DNA of 64,000 bases, from positions 260,158 to 324,157 of the forward strand of contig CBDCZP010000010.1 in assembly GCA_965224605.1 (NCBI GenBank). Reading direction: 5' to 3'. The position numbers and the translations under genes were made by a program. This document shows, piece by piece, positions 1 to 9,328 of this stretch; within the stretch, counting starts at the first letter, position 1; every line of letters starts with the position of its first letter. A model generated the notes under the pieces. The model was not told the origin of the DNA. It searched no databases and saw nothing but the letters and a program-made list of their open reading frames with translations. This DNA is from HyVt-477 sp965224605. GTDB taxonomy: Bacteria > Pseudomonadota > Gammaproteobacteria > Thiotrichales > Thiotrichaceae.

Positions 1-2109
1 ATCGCCTTCAGCCTTGAGGAAATCTTTGGCCGTCGAAACAAAGGACTCTGGATCGCTTGCTGCCTTATAGTTCTCAAGTAGTTTATAGCGATATTCAAGT
101 TTGGAAGGATTGTTCGCAATGGCTTTCTTAAGCTCATCTTCTGCCTGTTCATGCAGACCATAAACAATATAAACATCTGCTTCTTGCAAAATCTCATCTT
201 CTTCAAAAGTATCATCACCGGATAATATGCTATCAAAGGTATCAACATCATTAGTGCTAGTATCACTCGTGTTATCTGCGAAGAAATCATCAGTGCTAGT
301 ATCCTTTGAGTCTGCAACGTCTTCCATGTCATTTTCAATGGGCGAGACGAAAGATTCAGACTCATCGTCAAAGAAGTCATCATCCCCTTTCTCATCTTTG
401 ACTTCTTCTGCCATATGATCATCAACTGCGGTAGATGATCTTCTCATCAACAACCAACCGAATAACAAGGCTAATAAACCACCTCCACCTATCGCGGCAA
501 CAAGAGGCGATGATAAGAGATCTAAAATTCCACCTTTTGAATCAGTATCATTATTCGTTTTGAAAGGATTTGCTTCTGTAATTTCATTTTCGGCAATGGC
601 TTCATCAGCAGGACTTTCAAGAACCGCATTAACCGCTGTCTGTGAAACACCCTTATCTAAGGCTGTCTCTGGCTGATTGACAGTGCCTTCTTCGTCACCA
701 CGAATAATACGATTGTTATTCTGTTCAGTCTGATTTGCAACTTGTTGCACTAAGTCTTCTGATTCATTTACTGGTGTTTCTTGTACCACTTCATCGGTCG
801 TTGTAGTGTTAGCTACAGTTCCACCTAGTTGTGTTTCGAGTCTTGCTAGTTTGTCATTTTTTAGTGTGATTAAACGTTCTTTTTTGCGGATGATTGCTTC
901 AAGTTTGCTTACTCGTGCATGCAATTCTGCACTTTCACTTTTGCTACTCGCTAAAGCTTCTTGAGCAAGGATTAACTGCTTCTCTAACTCAGCATTGCCA
1001 ACAGCTGATGCTTGATTTGCTGAGACCGATTTATCAGAACTCCCGACAACGCTTAGATTCGCCTGATCATTTGACCCAACTTGAGTAGTTGATGTTGAAC
1101 TAGTGCCACCACTTGTTACGGCTGACTGAGCAACTGTCTTGCTAGCAAGACCTGAACGGTATTTCTTCCATTGACTGTAATGTTGTTTAACAATTTGTTG
1201 CGATTCTGAAGAAGATCTACCAACCACATCACTCTTTGATGGTTTTTCTAATAACACGCCAGATCTTAAGTCATTAATATTGGAATTTGAAAATGCCTTT
1301 GGGTTCGCTCTAAACAGCGCAACCATCATTTGATTATTTGAAACACCACGATAACGTAGACGAGAAGCAATTCTACTCATCGTATCACCACGTTTTACTC
1401 GATATTTTGTACTTCGTGTGGCAGTTGTTCTTGCAGACGTATCACTGGTCTCATTCAGTACTGTCTGGGCTTGAGCTTCGAACTCTTGTTGCTGACGATT
1501 TGCTTGTGACTGTTGTGCTTGCTGCTGACGTTGAACTTCTAACTGACGCTGTCTTTGTTGCTGCTGAAGTGCGAGTTGGCGTTGACGTTCTGCTTCTTGT
1601 CCACGGTTAACAGCACCACTTACGACGCCAGGTTTAGGCTCTGCTCGAACAGCAACCGCATTTTCAGTAGATGCACTACCGGTGTTCAATAACACAGGAG
1701 GATCCAATAAAACGGTATATTCTTTCAGTAGTTGACCTTGTGGCCAGCTAACTTCAAGTAAAAAATTCAAAAAAGGTTCAGAAATAGGCACACTTGAGGT
1801 GACTCGAATAACGGGCTTACCCTTTTGAACATCTGGAGTAAATTTAAGGCTATCTAAAAATGCCGGGCGATCAATACCTACTCGGCTGAACACTTCTGCC
1901 GATGCAAGCCTAACTTTCAACTGACGCGCTTCCTTGGCGTTCGTTGATAATAGATCAATTTGCGCATTGAGAGGTTGATCCAGCTGCGATGATGAGTGTA
2001 ACTCACCTAATCCTAGAGCCTGTGAAGCTACTGGATATGCCATCACCATTGAAATAGCTAAGCTGAGTGCAGTTTTCTGCGCAGATTGTCGTGCCGTTCG
2101 ATTTTTCAC
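1..2109 (-). CDS. fimV: FimV/HubP-like LysM pole-organising protein (C-terminus off window)
   Basis: Open minus-strand frame of at least 703 codons running off the left edge. GTG start chosen because AGGGG lies just upstream and a signal-like segment (SLAISMVMAYPVASQA) leads into the FimV signature LGLGEL at the start of the mature protein. A LysM-like segment (YRVKRGDTMSRIASRL) lies near residues 225-275, then Q-rich linkers, a coiled coil near 370-430, one membrane span near 518-545 (GGGGLLALLFGWLLMRR), and a very acidic cytoplasmic region leading into a TPR-like helix pair. FimV/HubP proteins bind peptidoglycan and organise the cell pole, type IV pili and chemotaxis. The FimV C-terminal motif is missing only because of the window edge. 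Confidence 0.9.
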   Translation of the reverse strand, partial: MKNRTARQSAQKTALSLAISMVMAYPVASQALGLGELHSSSQLDQPLNAQIDLLSTNAKEARQLKVRLASAEVFSRVGIDRPAFLDSLKFTPDVQKGKPVIRVTSSVPISEPFLNFLLEVSWPQGQLLKEYTVLLDPPVLLNTGSASTENAVAVRAEPKPGVVSGAVNRGQEAERQRQLALQQQQRQRQLEVQRQQQAQQSQANRQQQEFEAQAQTVLNETSDTSARTTATRSTKYRVKRGDTMSRIASRLRYRGVSNNQMMVALFRANPKAFSNSNINDLRSGVLLEKPSKSDVVGRSSSESQQIVKQHYSQWKKYRSGLASKTVAQSAVTSGGTSSTSTTQVGSNDQANLSVVGSSDKSVSANQASAVGNAELEKQLILAQEALASSKSESAELHARVSKLEAIIRKKERLITLKNDKLARLETQLGGTVANTTTTDEVVQETPVNESEDLVQQVANQTEQNNNRIIRGDEEGTVNQPETALDKGVSQTAVNAVLESPADEAIAENEITEANPFKTNNDTDSKGGILDLLSSPLVAAIGGGGLLALLFGWLLMRRSSTAVDDHMAEEVKDEKGDDDFFDDESESFVSPIENDMEDVADSKDTSTDDFFADNTSDTSTNDVDTFDSILSGDDTFEEDEILQEADVYIVYGLHEQAEDELKKAIANNPSKLEYRYKLLENYKAASDPESFVSTAKDFLKAEGD

Positions 2110-2541
2110 AAAAATCCCCTTTTGTGTATATTAGTACCTACCCCCACTATACCTTACTAGATAGCCCCAAATAGTGTGATATGTACGTAAGAATTAGAAG
2201 TTATTATTATTAGTTTCAGTTAAACAACGTAAACTATATACCATAAGTTATTGATAAGCAATAACTACGAGCCTCAAGAAAGTTGTCAAATCTTCTTTAA
2301 CTACTTTCTAAGTAAGGGAACATTTAATCAATTTTCTGATGAACGTTGACTGAATTCATTACAAGCGGTCTAACTATCTAAATCCACGTTTCCTATCTAT
2401 ATTAATATTATTAATTTATATCAGTAGGTTATATCAAACTAACACAGACAACGTTAACTTTCGAGATGCGAAATAATCGGAACATAGCTCTATCCCCAAA
2501 TCAATAGAACTTCACTAATCCCGAACATAGGCTGACGAGAG
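2110..2541. other. fimV-asd intergenic region
   Basis: AT-rich gap of about 430 bases. It must contain the fimV promoter and the 3' end of the leu-asd transcript. I see no open frame with a ribosome site, no RNA gene and no convincing hairpin-plus-U-tract terminator. Confidence 0.5.
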
Positions 2542-3567
2542 TTATAAATAATCTTGAATCAATCTTTCAGCAATTTGAATACTATTGAGTGCCGCTCCTT
2601 TTCGCACATTATCAGCCACTATCCATAAATCAAGACCCGTGGGATGTGAGATATCTTCGCGAATTCTGCCTACATAGACAGGGTCTGTATTCGCACCATT
2701 GGCAATCGCAGTTGGGTATCCGCCATCCTTGTGATCGTCGATCACTACGATACCTTGCTGATTGCTCAATAACTCTTTGGCTTGGCTTGCCGTTAATTTA
2801 TCTCTGGTTTCAATATGCACGGCTTCTGAATGCCCGAAAAACACTGGGACACGTACTGCGGTAGGGTTAACTAAAACATCATCATCCTCTAATATCTTTT
2901 TGGTTTCCCACACCATTTTCATTTCTTCCTTGGTGTAACCATTATCAAGGAAGACATCAATCTGCGGAATAACATTAAAAGCTATTTGGTGAGGATATAC
3001 TTTTGGGTCTTCACTGGGTTGTCCATTTAACAGCCTTGCAGTCTGTCCTGCCAGCTCTTCTATAGCGGGTTTTCCCGTACCGGATACTGCTTGATAAGTA
3101 GCTACATTAATACGGGTGATCTTAGCCGCATCATGTAACGGTTTTAACGCAACCAACATTTGAATGGTCGAACAATTGGGGTTAGCGATAATCCCACGAT
3201 TCGTATAGCCCGCGATTGCATGAGGGTTTACTTCTGGAACAACCAGCGGAATATCATCGTCGTAACGAAAATGTGCGGTATTATCAATCACTACACAGCC
3301 AGCTTCCGCCGCTTTAGGTGCATATTCTGCAGAAATAGCACCTCCTGGAGAGAATAGACCAATCTGTACTTTTGAGAAGTCAAAAGTTGCTAAATCTTCT
3401 ACTCTTAATGTTTTCGTACCAAAGGTTACGGGTTTTCCCACTGAACGTTCACTTGCCAACGCGTAAATCTTTCCCACCGGAAAATTACGCTCTGCAAGAA
3501 TAGAAAGCATTGTTTCGCCTACTGCTCCTGTCGCTCCGACAACAGCTACATCATATGTTTTTGACAT
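2542..3567 (-). CDS. asd: aspartate-semialdehyde dehydrogenase
   Basis: 341 aa, full family length. It makes aspartate semialdehyde from aspartyl phosphate with NADPH, feeding lysine/diaminopimelate, threonine and methionine synthesis in the cytoplasm. N-terminal nucleotide-binding loop VGATGAVGETM (residues 9-20). Active-site cysteine 132 in ANPNCST. SGTGKPAIEEL follows, and the segment FFGHSEAVHIET carries the catalytic-region histidines. Start supported by AGGTAG upstream. It is the last gene of leuC-leuD-leuB-asd, 44 bases after leuB, so probably co-transcribed. The position between leuB and fimV is conserved in many gammaproteobacteria. Confidence 0.96.
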   Translation of the reverse strand: MSKTYDVAVVGATGAVGETMLSILAERNFPVGKIYALASERSVGKPVTFGTKTLRVEDLATFDFSKVQIGLFSPGGAISAEYAPKAAEAGCVVIDNTAHFRYDDDIPLVVPEVNPHAIAGYTNRGIIANPNCSTIQMLVALKPLHDAAKITRINVATYQAVSGTGKPAIEELAGQTARLLNGQPSEDPKVYPHQIAFNVIPQIDVFLDNGYTKEEMKMVWETKKILEDDDVLVNPTAVRVPVFFGHSEAVHIETRDKLTASQAKELLSNQQGIVVIDDHKDGGYPTAIANGANTDPVYVGRIREDISHPTGLDLWIVADNVRKGAALNSIQIAERLIQDYL

Positions 3568-3611
3568 TTTATCTACCTGATTATTCCTTTAATTTATCTT
3601 GAGTTACAACA

Positions 3612-4700
3612 CTAGCCGAGCAAAGCACCAACAACCGCATCACCCATTTCCGCAGTACTTACTTTACGAGCGTTAGTATCGCCTTCTACAAAAATATCCT
3701 GAGTCCTTAAACCTTGCTTTAGCACCGTTTCAACTGCGATATCAATTTTATCCGCTAAACTGCTCTGATCTAATGAATAACGCAACATCATGCTAACCGA
3801 CATAATAGTGGCTAACGGATTGGCAAGCCCCTGTCCGGCAATATCCGGAGCCGAGCCATGAATGGGTTCATACATGCCTTTCCCCTGCACATCCAGCGAC
3901 GCGGAAGGCAACATACCAATGGAACCGGTTAACATGGCTGCTGCATCTGACAAAATATCACCGAACATATTTCCCGTGACCATGACATCAAATTGCTTGG
4001 GTTCCTTCACTAATTGCATGGCAGCGTTATCGACATACATATGACTCAATTCTACTTCAGGGTATTCCTTAGCAACACGTTCAACCACTTCATGCCATAG
4101 CTCCATCACTTCAAGTACATTGGCTTTATCGACAGAACATAAACGCTTGTCGCGCTGCATCGCTATCTTAAAAGCAGAATGGGCAATTCTTTCAATTTCT
4201 GATTCTTGATAAACCAAGGTGTTATAGCCTTGTTTCTCACCATTTTCCAACTCACGAATACCTCGCGGCTCACCAAAGTAAATACCACCCGTAAGCTCAC
4301 GAACAATCATAATATCCAGACCAGAAACCACCTCAGGCTTTAACGATGAAGCATCTGCCAGTTCTGCATTCAAAATAGCCGGGCGTAGATTTGAGAATAA
4401 TTCCAAATCAGCACGGATACCTAATAGACCCCGTTCAGGACGCAAATCACGCGGCAAGGCCTCATACTCATATCCACCCACAGCGCCGAGTAAAATAGCA
4501 TCGGCATCGTGTGCCAGTTTTTTAGTTTCATCTGGATAAGGATGTTTATATTCGTCATAAGCAGCACCACCAATAAGTCCATGACTTAATTCTACATCGA
4601 GACCAAAATCTGCTTTCAGCACCTCGATTACCTTTATGGCTTCTGCAATGATTTCTTTACCGATACCATCACCCGGTAAAACTAAAATATTCTGTGTCAT
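3612..4700 (-). CDS. leuB: 3-isopropylmalate dehydrogenase
   Basis: 362 aa, usual length for the family. It oxidises and decarboxylates (2R,3S)-3-isopropylmalate to 2-oxoisocaproate with NAD+, the third specific step of leucine synthesis. Visible family segments are LPGDGIGKEI at the N-terminus, VRELTGGIYFGEPRG mid-protein, MYVDNAAMQLV with a metal/substrate-binding aspartate, and the NAD-site segment GSAPDIAGQGLANPLA. AAGGAAT precedes the ATG at normal spacing. It lies 38 bases downstream of leuD and 44 upstream of asd in a single minus-strand run. Confidence 0.97.
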   Translation of the reverse strand: MTQNILVLPGDGIGKEIIAEAIKVIEVLKADFGLDVELSHGLIGGAAYDEYKHPYPDETKKLAHDADAILLGAVGGYEYEALPRDLRPERGLLGIRADLELFSNLRPAILNAELADASSLKPEVVSGLDIMIVRELTGGIYFGEPRGIRELENGEKQGYNTLVYQESEIERIAHSAFKIAMQRDKRLCSVDKANVLEVMELWHEVVERVAKEYPEVELSHMYVDNAAMQLVKEPKQFDVMVTGNMFGDILSDAAAMLTGSIGMLPSASLDVQGKGMYEPIHGSAPDIAGQGLANPLATIMSVSMMLRYSLDQSSLADKIDIAVETVLKQGLRTQDIFVEGDTNARKVSTAEMGDAVVGALLG

Positions 4701-4738
4701 CTTTATTCCTTAAATCTTAATATTTTCTACTACTTTCT

Positions 4739-5374
4739 CTAAAACAACCAAGGCGCTGCTTGCTTATGTTTCTCTTCGTACTGGCGAATAGCGTCGGCAT
4801 GTTGCAAGGTCAAACCAATATCGTCAAGTCCATTTAATAAACAATACTTTCTAAACTCACCCACTTCGAAATCATAGCTAGTTCCTGTAGAGGTAATAAC
4901 CTTCTGTTGTTGCAAATCAATGGTTAGTTCATAACCCTCTTCATGGTCGACTCCATCAAATATTTGATCAACCATATTTTCATCTAAAACAATAGGAAGA
5001 AGCCCATTCTTAAAGCTGTTATTGAAAAATATATCGGCATAGCTAGGGGCAATAACAGCCTTAATTCCATAATCAGTCAACGCCCACACCGCATGCTCAC
5101 GTGAAGAACCACAACCAAAATTTTCCCTTGCGACGAGCACTGAAGCCCCTTCGTAGCGAGGCAAATTCAATACAAACTCTGTATTAACTGGCCGTTTCGA
5201 ATGATCCATACCAGGCTCACCCGACTCGGTATATCGCCAATCATCAAATAAAGTAGGTCCAAAACCTGAGCGGCTTATCGACTTTAAGTATTGTTTGGGA
5301 ATAATCGCATCAGTATCAACATTAGAGCGATCCAACGGTACAACCAAGCCTTTATGCGCAGTAAATTTATCCAT
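4739..5374 (-). CDS. leuD: 3-isopropylmalate dehydratase small subunit
   Basis: 211 aa. Swivel-domain subunit that pairs with LeuC to isomerise 2- to 3-isopropylmalate. The start at MDKFTAHKG is preferred over an upstream in-frame ATG because AGAGGTG sits at correct spacing and homologues begin M-x-KF-x-x-H-x-G. Visible motifs: DRSNVDTDAIIPKQYLK and the substrate loop NFGCGSSREHAVWAL. The start overlaps the end of leuC by a few bases, which fits translational coupling of the two subunits. Confidence 0.96.
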   Translation of the reverse strand: MDKFTAHKGLVVPLDRSNVDTDAIIPKQYLKSISRSGFGPTLFDDWRYTESGEPGMDHSKRPVNTEFVLNLPRYEGASVLVARENFGCGSSREHAVWALTDYGIKAVIAPSYADIFFNNSFKNGLLPIVLDENMVDQIFDGVDHEEGYELTIDLQQQKVITSTGTSYDFEVGEFRKYCLLNGLDDIGLTLQHADAIRQYEEKHKQAAPWLF

Positions 5375-6810
5375 TATCAACACCTCTTGCACGAATACTC
5401 CTCACATCAACAAAGTGACCGTGTATTGCAGCCGCCGCTGCCATTGCAGGACTCACTAAATGCGTACGTCCACCCTGCCCTTGTCGCCCCTCAAAATTAC
5501 GATTCGAAGTGGATGCACAACGTTCCCCCGATTCAAGGCGATCCGCATTCATTGCCAGGCACATAGAACACCCAGGTTCTCGCCATTCAAAACCAGCGGT
5601 AATTAAAATTTTATCAAGGCCTTCCGATTCAGCCTGTTGTTTTCACCAAACCCGATCCAGGCACTACCATCGCCAGCTTAATCGAATCAGCTACCTGTTG
5701 ACCTTTGGCTATTGCCGCAGCCTCACGAATATCTTCTATTCTAGAATTAGTACAGGAGCCGATGAAAATTTTGTCTACCGTGATTTCATTAATTGCTTGT
5801 CCTGCCTGCAAACCCATATATTTCAAAGCATCAGTAATACCTTTGCTTTTAACTGGATCTGTTTCATTGTCAGGATTCGGTACCTTCGCACTAACCGATA
5901 CCACCATTTCTGGAGATGTTCCCCAAGTTACTTGAGGCTCGATGCTTTGTGCATCAATATGCACAATTTTATCAAAAACAGCATCTTCATCCGAGTGTAA
6001 ATCTTGCCAGGCGGCAACTGCCTGCTCCCAAACACCGGCTGTGGGCGCATAAGGTCGGCCTTTCACATAATCAATCGTTGTATCATCTACAGCAATAAGA
6101 CCCGCTCTCGCACCCGCCTCAATTGCCATATTACAAACCGTCATACGGCCTTCCATCGACAAATCGTGAATGGCCTCACCCGCAAACTCTATGGCGCAGC
6201 CATTACCACCCGCTGTTCCAATCTCGCCAATAATCACCAAAACAATATCTTTCGCAGTCACACCCGCACCGACTTTACCATCAACACTGACCAGCATATT
6301 CTTCATTTTTTTCTGGATCAGACATTGAGTAGCCATCACATGCTCAACTTCCGAAGTGCCGATACCATGCGCTAAAGCACCAAAAGCACCATGAGTCGAG
6401 GTGTGTGAATCACCACATACCACCGTCATTCCCGGCAAGGTAGCACCCTGCTCCGGGCCAATCACATGCACGATGCCCTGACGTACATCATCCATGTGAA
6501 ATTCATTGATTTTGAATTCATCACAATTATTATTCAGAGTCTCAATCTGTATTTTAGCAATGGGATCACTAATACCCGCTGTCCCATTACCCCGGTTTTC
6601 TGCCGTAGTGGGCACATTGTGATCAGGCACGGCAAGAATAGAATCTGTTCGCCATAAACTACGCCCCGCCATACGCAAGCCTTCAAATGCCTGTGGTGAC
6701 GTGACTTCATGCACTAAATGACGATCAATATAGAGCAATGCCGTGCCATCATCTTCTTGCCTAACTACATGGGCATCCCAAATTTTATCGTACAAGGTCT
6801 TCGCGGACAT
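5367..6810 (-). CDS. leuC: 3-isopropylmalate dehydratase large subunit, interrupted by a one-base frameshift
   Basis: Aconitase-family subunit binding a [4Fe-4S] cluster. Starts at MSAKTLYDKIWDAH with GAGGAG upstream. The first frame gives 393 aa and ends after GSGLVKTTG. A one-base shift at a run of four A (minus strand, plus positions 5640-5643) restores QQAESEGLDKILI, then GFEWREPGCSMCLAMNADRL and the normal C-terminus. Corrected length is about 480 codons, normal for LeuC. The break lies between the first cluster cysteine (about residue 353, GSCTNSR) and the other two (GCSMC), so the truncated form would be inactive. It may be a sequencing error, a recent mutation or a slippage site. The rest of the gene is intact. 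Confidence 0.9.
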
Positions 6811-6871
6811 TTGATGTCTCCTCTTTTGAATCGACTAGTACTTTAAGGAAACTCTGAACAAGTCATATCTT

Positions 6872-6900
6872 TCTGGAAGTGAACCTTCAGGCTCGCCTAC
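6872..6900. repeat. dispersed palindromic repeat, CCTTCAGG core (solo copy)
   Basis: TCTGGAAGTGAACCTTCAGG followed by CTCGCCTA. The same unit recurs as inverted pairs near 37821-37975 and 46212-46286. Its core GAGCC-TTCA-GGCTC is self-complementary (one mismatch here). It lies in the 260-base leuC-lysR gap, upstream of both divergent genes. Confidence 0.7.
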
Positions 6901-7071
6901 GGCGCTTGAAATCAACACCTAGGCGAAGCTTTAGAGGATTTGGACTTGTGCAGAGTTTCTTAACCACCTACTGGTATTACTTTATGCTCTAATCTACAAT
7001 AACTCTAATCGTAGTTTTTCATCATTGCCATTCCAAACAGGAATAGTTAGAAATATCAGGTATAACAAAAT

Positions 7072-7965
7072 ATGGACATCCCCGGTTACAGAGCCTTTCT
7101 GGCAGTTGCAGAACATCGCTCTTTTTCGAAAGCGGCCGACAGTTTGTTTATTACACAGCCCGCTATCAGCAAACGTGTAGCGCAATTAGAAGCCCAGCTA
7201 GGTCGCGCTTTATTTGATCGTGTCGGTAGAAAAGTATCTCTTAATGAAGCAGGTAATGCCCTGTTACCCGTTGCCATGCGCATCATACAGGAAGTACAAG
7301 AAAGCCGGCGCGTTATTAATAATCTCAGTGGAGAGATCAGTGGAAAACTACCACTGGTCACCTCTCATCACATCGGCTTACGACGCTTACCCTCCGTACT
7401 AAAGCGGTTTACACGTAAATACCCTAAAGTCAGACTAGACCTTGCTTTCATGGATTCAGAGAATGCTTGCCGAAAAATCGAACAAGGTCATTTTGAACTC
7501 GGAGTGGTCACACTACCCTTAGTCACACCAAAAACGCTCAAACTTACATCACTCTGGAGTGATCCGTTAGCTATAGCAACAACGGCGAGCCACCCTCTAG
7601 CAATAAAATCTGCCACACAAAAAAGCAAAATAACGCTGGATGATTTAGCAGACTATCCCGCTATTCTACCCTCCGTAGGCACCTATACTCGGAGTATTAT
7701 TGAAGATCCGATTATAAAAAAGCAAGCTGCACTTGATGTTATTCTGGAAACCAACTATCTCGAAACAATACGCATGATGGTTTCAATAGGATTAGGCTGG
7801 AGTGCACTCCCGCGCACCATGATCAACAAAGAACTGATCGAAATTCCCATATCCGGGTTACACATTCAACGTGAACTAGGTATTGTCCAACACGCAGAAA
7901 GAAGCTTATCCAACGCGAGTAAAGCTTTTATAGAAGAGGCTTTAATCAAAGGAACTGCTGATTAG
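7072..7965 (+). CDS. LysR-family transcriptional regulator, divergent from leuC
   Basis: 297 aa. N-terminal winged helix-turn-helix at about residues 1-60 (FLAVAEHRSFSKAADSLF, then TQPAISKRVAQLEAQLG), a linker helix, then a periplasmic-binding-protein-like effector domain. An AGG ribosome site precedes the ATG. It is transcribed away from leuCDB-asd with a 261-base shared control region, the position of LysR genes beside leuC in Pseudomonas. That makes regulation of the leucine operon the simplest inference. The effector is unknown, although an isopropylmalate-like ligand would be plausible. Confidence 0.92.
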   Translation: MDIPGYRAFLAVAEHRSFSKAADSLFITQPAISKRVAQLEAQLGRALFDRVGRKVSLNEAGNALLPVAMRIIQEVQESRRVINNLSGEISGKLPLVTSHHIGLRRLPSVLKRFTRKYPKVRLDLAFMDSENACRKIEQGHFELGVVTLPLVTPKTLKLTSLWSDPLAIATTASHPLAIKSATQKSKITLDDLADYPAILPSVGTYTRSIIEDPIIKKQAALDVILETNYLETIRMMVSIGLGWSALPRTMINKELIEIPISGLHIQRELGIVQHAERSLSNASKAFIEEALIKGTAD

Positions 7966-8150
7966 TACAGTATAGGAGAGTACAGTATAGGGGTCAGTAC
8001 CCTTTACTGGTACTTTTCAATGGCCTACCTCTTCTCGAGTGCCCGACCTTTACGTTTAACAGGTTTTCAAAGAATCAAAAGGGTCAGACTCGATTGATCT
8101 AATGCTTTAGATGTACTATACTCATATTTTTCATTATGAAAGGACTTCCA
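7966..8150. other. start of accessory region: short repeats and RAYT leader
   Basis: After the lysR stop comes a doubled GTACAGTATAGG motif and about 90 bases with no recognisable content. Then come a copy of the GATCAATCGAGTCTGACCC repeat (minus orientation, 8071-8100) and the leader of a RAYT gene fragment. No full gene is present. Confidence 0.5.
8071..8100 (-). repeat. 28-bp junction repeat (GATCAATCGAGTCTGACCC family), copy 1
   Basis: Reads AGATCAATCGAGTCTGACCC then CTTTTGATTCT-like sequence on the minus strand. Five copies lie between 8071 and 13858. This copy is the upstream flank of the RAYT N-terminal fragment and forms an inverted pair with 8273-8295. Confidence 0.85.
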
Positions 8151-8297
8151 ATGCCCCACCAACCCCGCTAGATACTCATAGGCCATCCACAACATGTCAT
8201 TATAAGGGGGAACAATCGCGACCCTATTTTTTACGCGGATCAAGGTTATCAATTTTACTTGGATAAATTAAAAGATCAATCGAGTCTGACCCTTTAG
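8151..8297 (+). pseudogene. N-terminal fragment of REP-associated tyrosine transposase (RAYT)
   Basis: AAAGGA precedes ATG; translation gives MPHQPR, a TAG stop, then ILIGHPQHVIIRGNNRDPIF and YADQGYQFYLDKLK. This is the conserved start of IS200-like/RAYT single-strand transposases (PF01797), with the HVIIRGNNR beta strand that normally precedes the catalytic HUH region. The reading runs straight into a junction repeat and stops, so the HUH motif, the Y residue and the C-terminus are all absent. A C-terminal fragment of the same family lies at 13521-13682. Non-functional. Confidence 0.8.
8273..8295 (+). repeat. 28-bp junction repeat, copy 2
   Basis: AGATCAATCGAGTCTGACCC plus TTT. It truncates the RAYT N-terminal fragment and abuts the satellite array. 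Confidence 0.85.
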
Positions 8298-8630
8298 GTA
8301 GTACTTAGGTAGTACTTAGGTAGTACTTAGGTAGTACTTAGGTAGTACTTAGGTAGTACTTAGGTAGTACTTAGGTAGTACTTAGGTAGTACTTAGGTAG
8401 TACTTAGGTAGTACTTAGGTAGGTACTTAGGTAGGTACTTAGGTAGGTACTTAGGTAGGTACTTAGGTAGGTACTTAGGTAGGTACTTAGGTAGGTACTT
8501 AGGTAGGTACTTAGGTAGGTACTTAGGTAGGTACTTAGGTAGGTACTTAGGTAGGTACTTAGGTAGGTACTTAGGTAGGTACTTAGGTAGGTACTTAGGT
8601 AGGTACTTAGGTAGGTACTTAGGTAGGTAC
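8294..8630 (+). repeat. tandem satellite: 11 x 11-bp then 18 x 12-bp units
   Basis: Eleven perfect copies of TTAGGTAGTAC (8294-8414) change abruptly to eighteen perfect copies of TTAGGTAGGTAC (8415-8630), which differ by one inserted G. Degenerate CCCTTTAGGTAA units follow to about 8670. The homogeneity implies recent slippage expansion. The 11-bp block cycles through all three frames. Confidence 0.97.
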
Positions 8631-8668
8631 TTTAGGTAACCCTTTAAACCCTTTAGGTAACCCTTTAG

Positions 8669-8776
8669 GTACAGAGCTATCTACAGGAACGAGCCACTTC
8701 TAAAGGCGTGGATATTGCCAAGCTGGTCAACGACATACTTAGGCAGGATATTAAGTTGATTGAGGTGGTTAAGTAG
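8669..8776 (+). pseudogene. C-terminal remnant of an antitoxin-like protein
   Basis: A reading frame without a start gives YLQERATSKGVDIAKLVNDI then LRQDIKLIEVVK and a TAG stop. The pattern resembles the C-terminal helix of ribbon-helix-helix type antitoxins (a 'YLxxRAxxKGxxLxxLVNDLLRxDI' style). The 5' part is missing, replaced by the satellite. The family call is by eye only. Confidence 0.5.
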
Positions 8777-8796
8777 ATAACGTTCTTCTTACCTCT

Positions 8797-8834
8797 GTGC
8801 CGGATGGCGTTCCTTATCCGGCCTACCGCGCTAT
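8797..8834. repeat. REP-like palindrome (CGGATGGCG...TTATCCG), copy 1
   Basis: GTGCCGGATGGCGTTCCTTATCCGGCCTACCGCGCT-type unit (positions 8797-8834). CCGGAT pairs with ATCCGG. It strongly resembles enterobacterial REP units (GCCGGATG...CTTATCCGGCCTAC). Five copies lie between 8797 and 13741. Confidence 0.85.
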
Positions 8835-9079
8835 TTCAGTAACATTAAAAGCACAGATAAAGAAACAAAGCTACCAAATAAAAACAGGAGTGAGCTAAAA
8901 AATAATATCAATCTATGATTATCCCAATATTTTTGTGCCCTGATATTATATTTTCCAAGAAAGCTAATTAACTTTTCTGGAAAAAAGATTCCTAGTATGC
9001 CAACTAGTAGTGAGAATATTAATGTTACTAAGCATATCAGAACTGTATAGACAGTTTGATTGTTGATAAAAGTCTGCAT
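8831..9079 (-). CDS. small two-span membrane protein, possible orphan immunity protein
   Basis: 82 aa. Two hydrophobic helices (about residues 10-35 and 58-80) flank a basic loop with PEKLISFLGKY and YWDNHRLILFF. A GGGAGAT-like ribosome site lies upstream of ATG. The same layout (PKK-IYFL ... YWHKHRVMFFFFSL) is seen in the integron-cassette protein at 51415-51666, so the two look like distant homologues. It sits between REP-like units next to an RHS tip/immunity pair. Orphan immunity is an inference from context; no family was recognised. Confidence 0.55.
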   Translation of the reverse strand: MQTFINNQTVYTVLICLVTLIFSLLVGILGIFFPEKLISFLGKYNIRAQKYWDNHRLILFFSSLLFLFGSFVSLSVLLMLLK

Positions 9080-9105
9080 TATCTCCCTTTTTTGGCCATT
9101 GTTTG

Positions 9106-9143
9106 TGTCGGATGGCGCTAGCGCTTATCCGACCTACCGTGCT
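9106..9143. repeat. REP-like palindrome, copy 2
   Basis: GTGTCGGATGGCGCTAGCGC followed by TTATCCGACCTACCGTGCT. The GGCGCTAGCGCT centre adds a second internal palindrome absent from copies 1, 3 and 4. Confidence 0.85.
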
Positions 9144-9223
9144 ATGAGTACGTAGCGGGGTTGGCGCGGCATTGGAGAGCCTTTCAAAATGAAAAAGTAA
9201 CAGTATAGAACACTTAAAGCATT

Positions 9224-9250
9224 AGATCAATCGAGTCTGACCCCTTTGAT
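9224..9250 (+). repeat. 28-bp junction repeat, copy 3
   Basis: AGATCAATCGAGTCTGACCC then CTTTGAT. It is preceded by a degenerate copy of the RAYT upstream region, so it appears to be one end of a lost RAYT-type element. Confidence 0.85.
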
Positions 9251-9328
9251 CCTTTCTGGGTACGCTTCAGGGTAAGGATCAGGACAGCTTGAGAGCGGTC
9301 ATTGAGAATATTATTGGGTAATCAAGTA

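Noticed and set aside
8067..8252. 61-codon minus-strand frame
   Set aside because: It is antisense to the RAYT N-terminal fragment, whose plus-strand translation matches a known family; the minus frame is a shadow.
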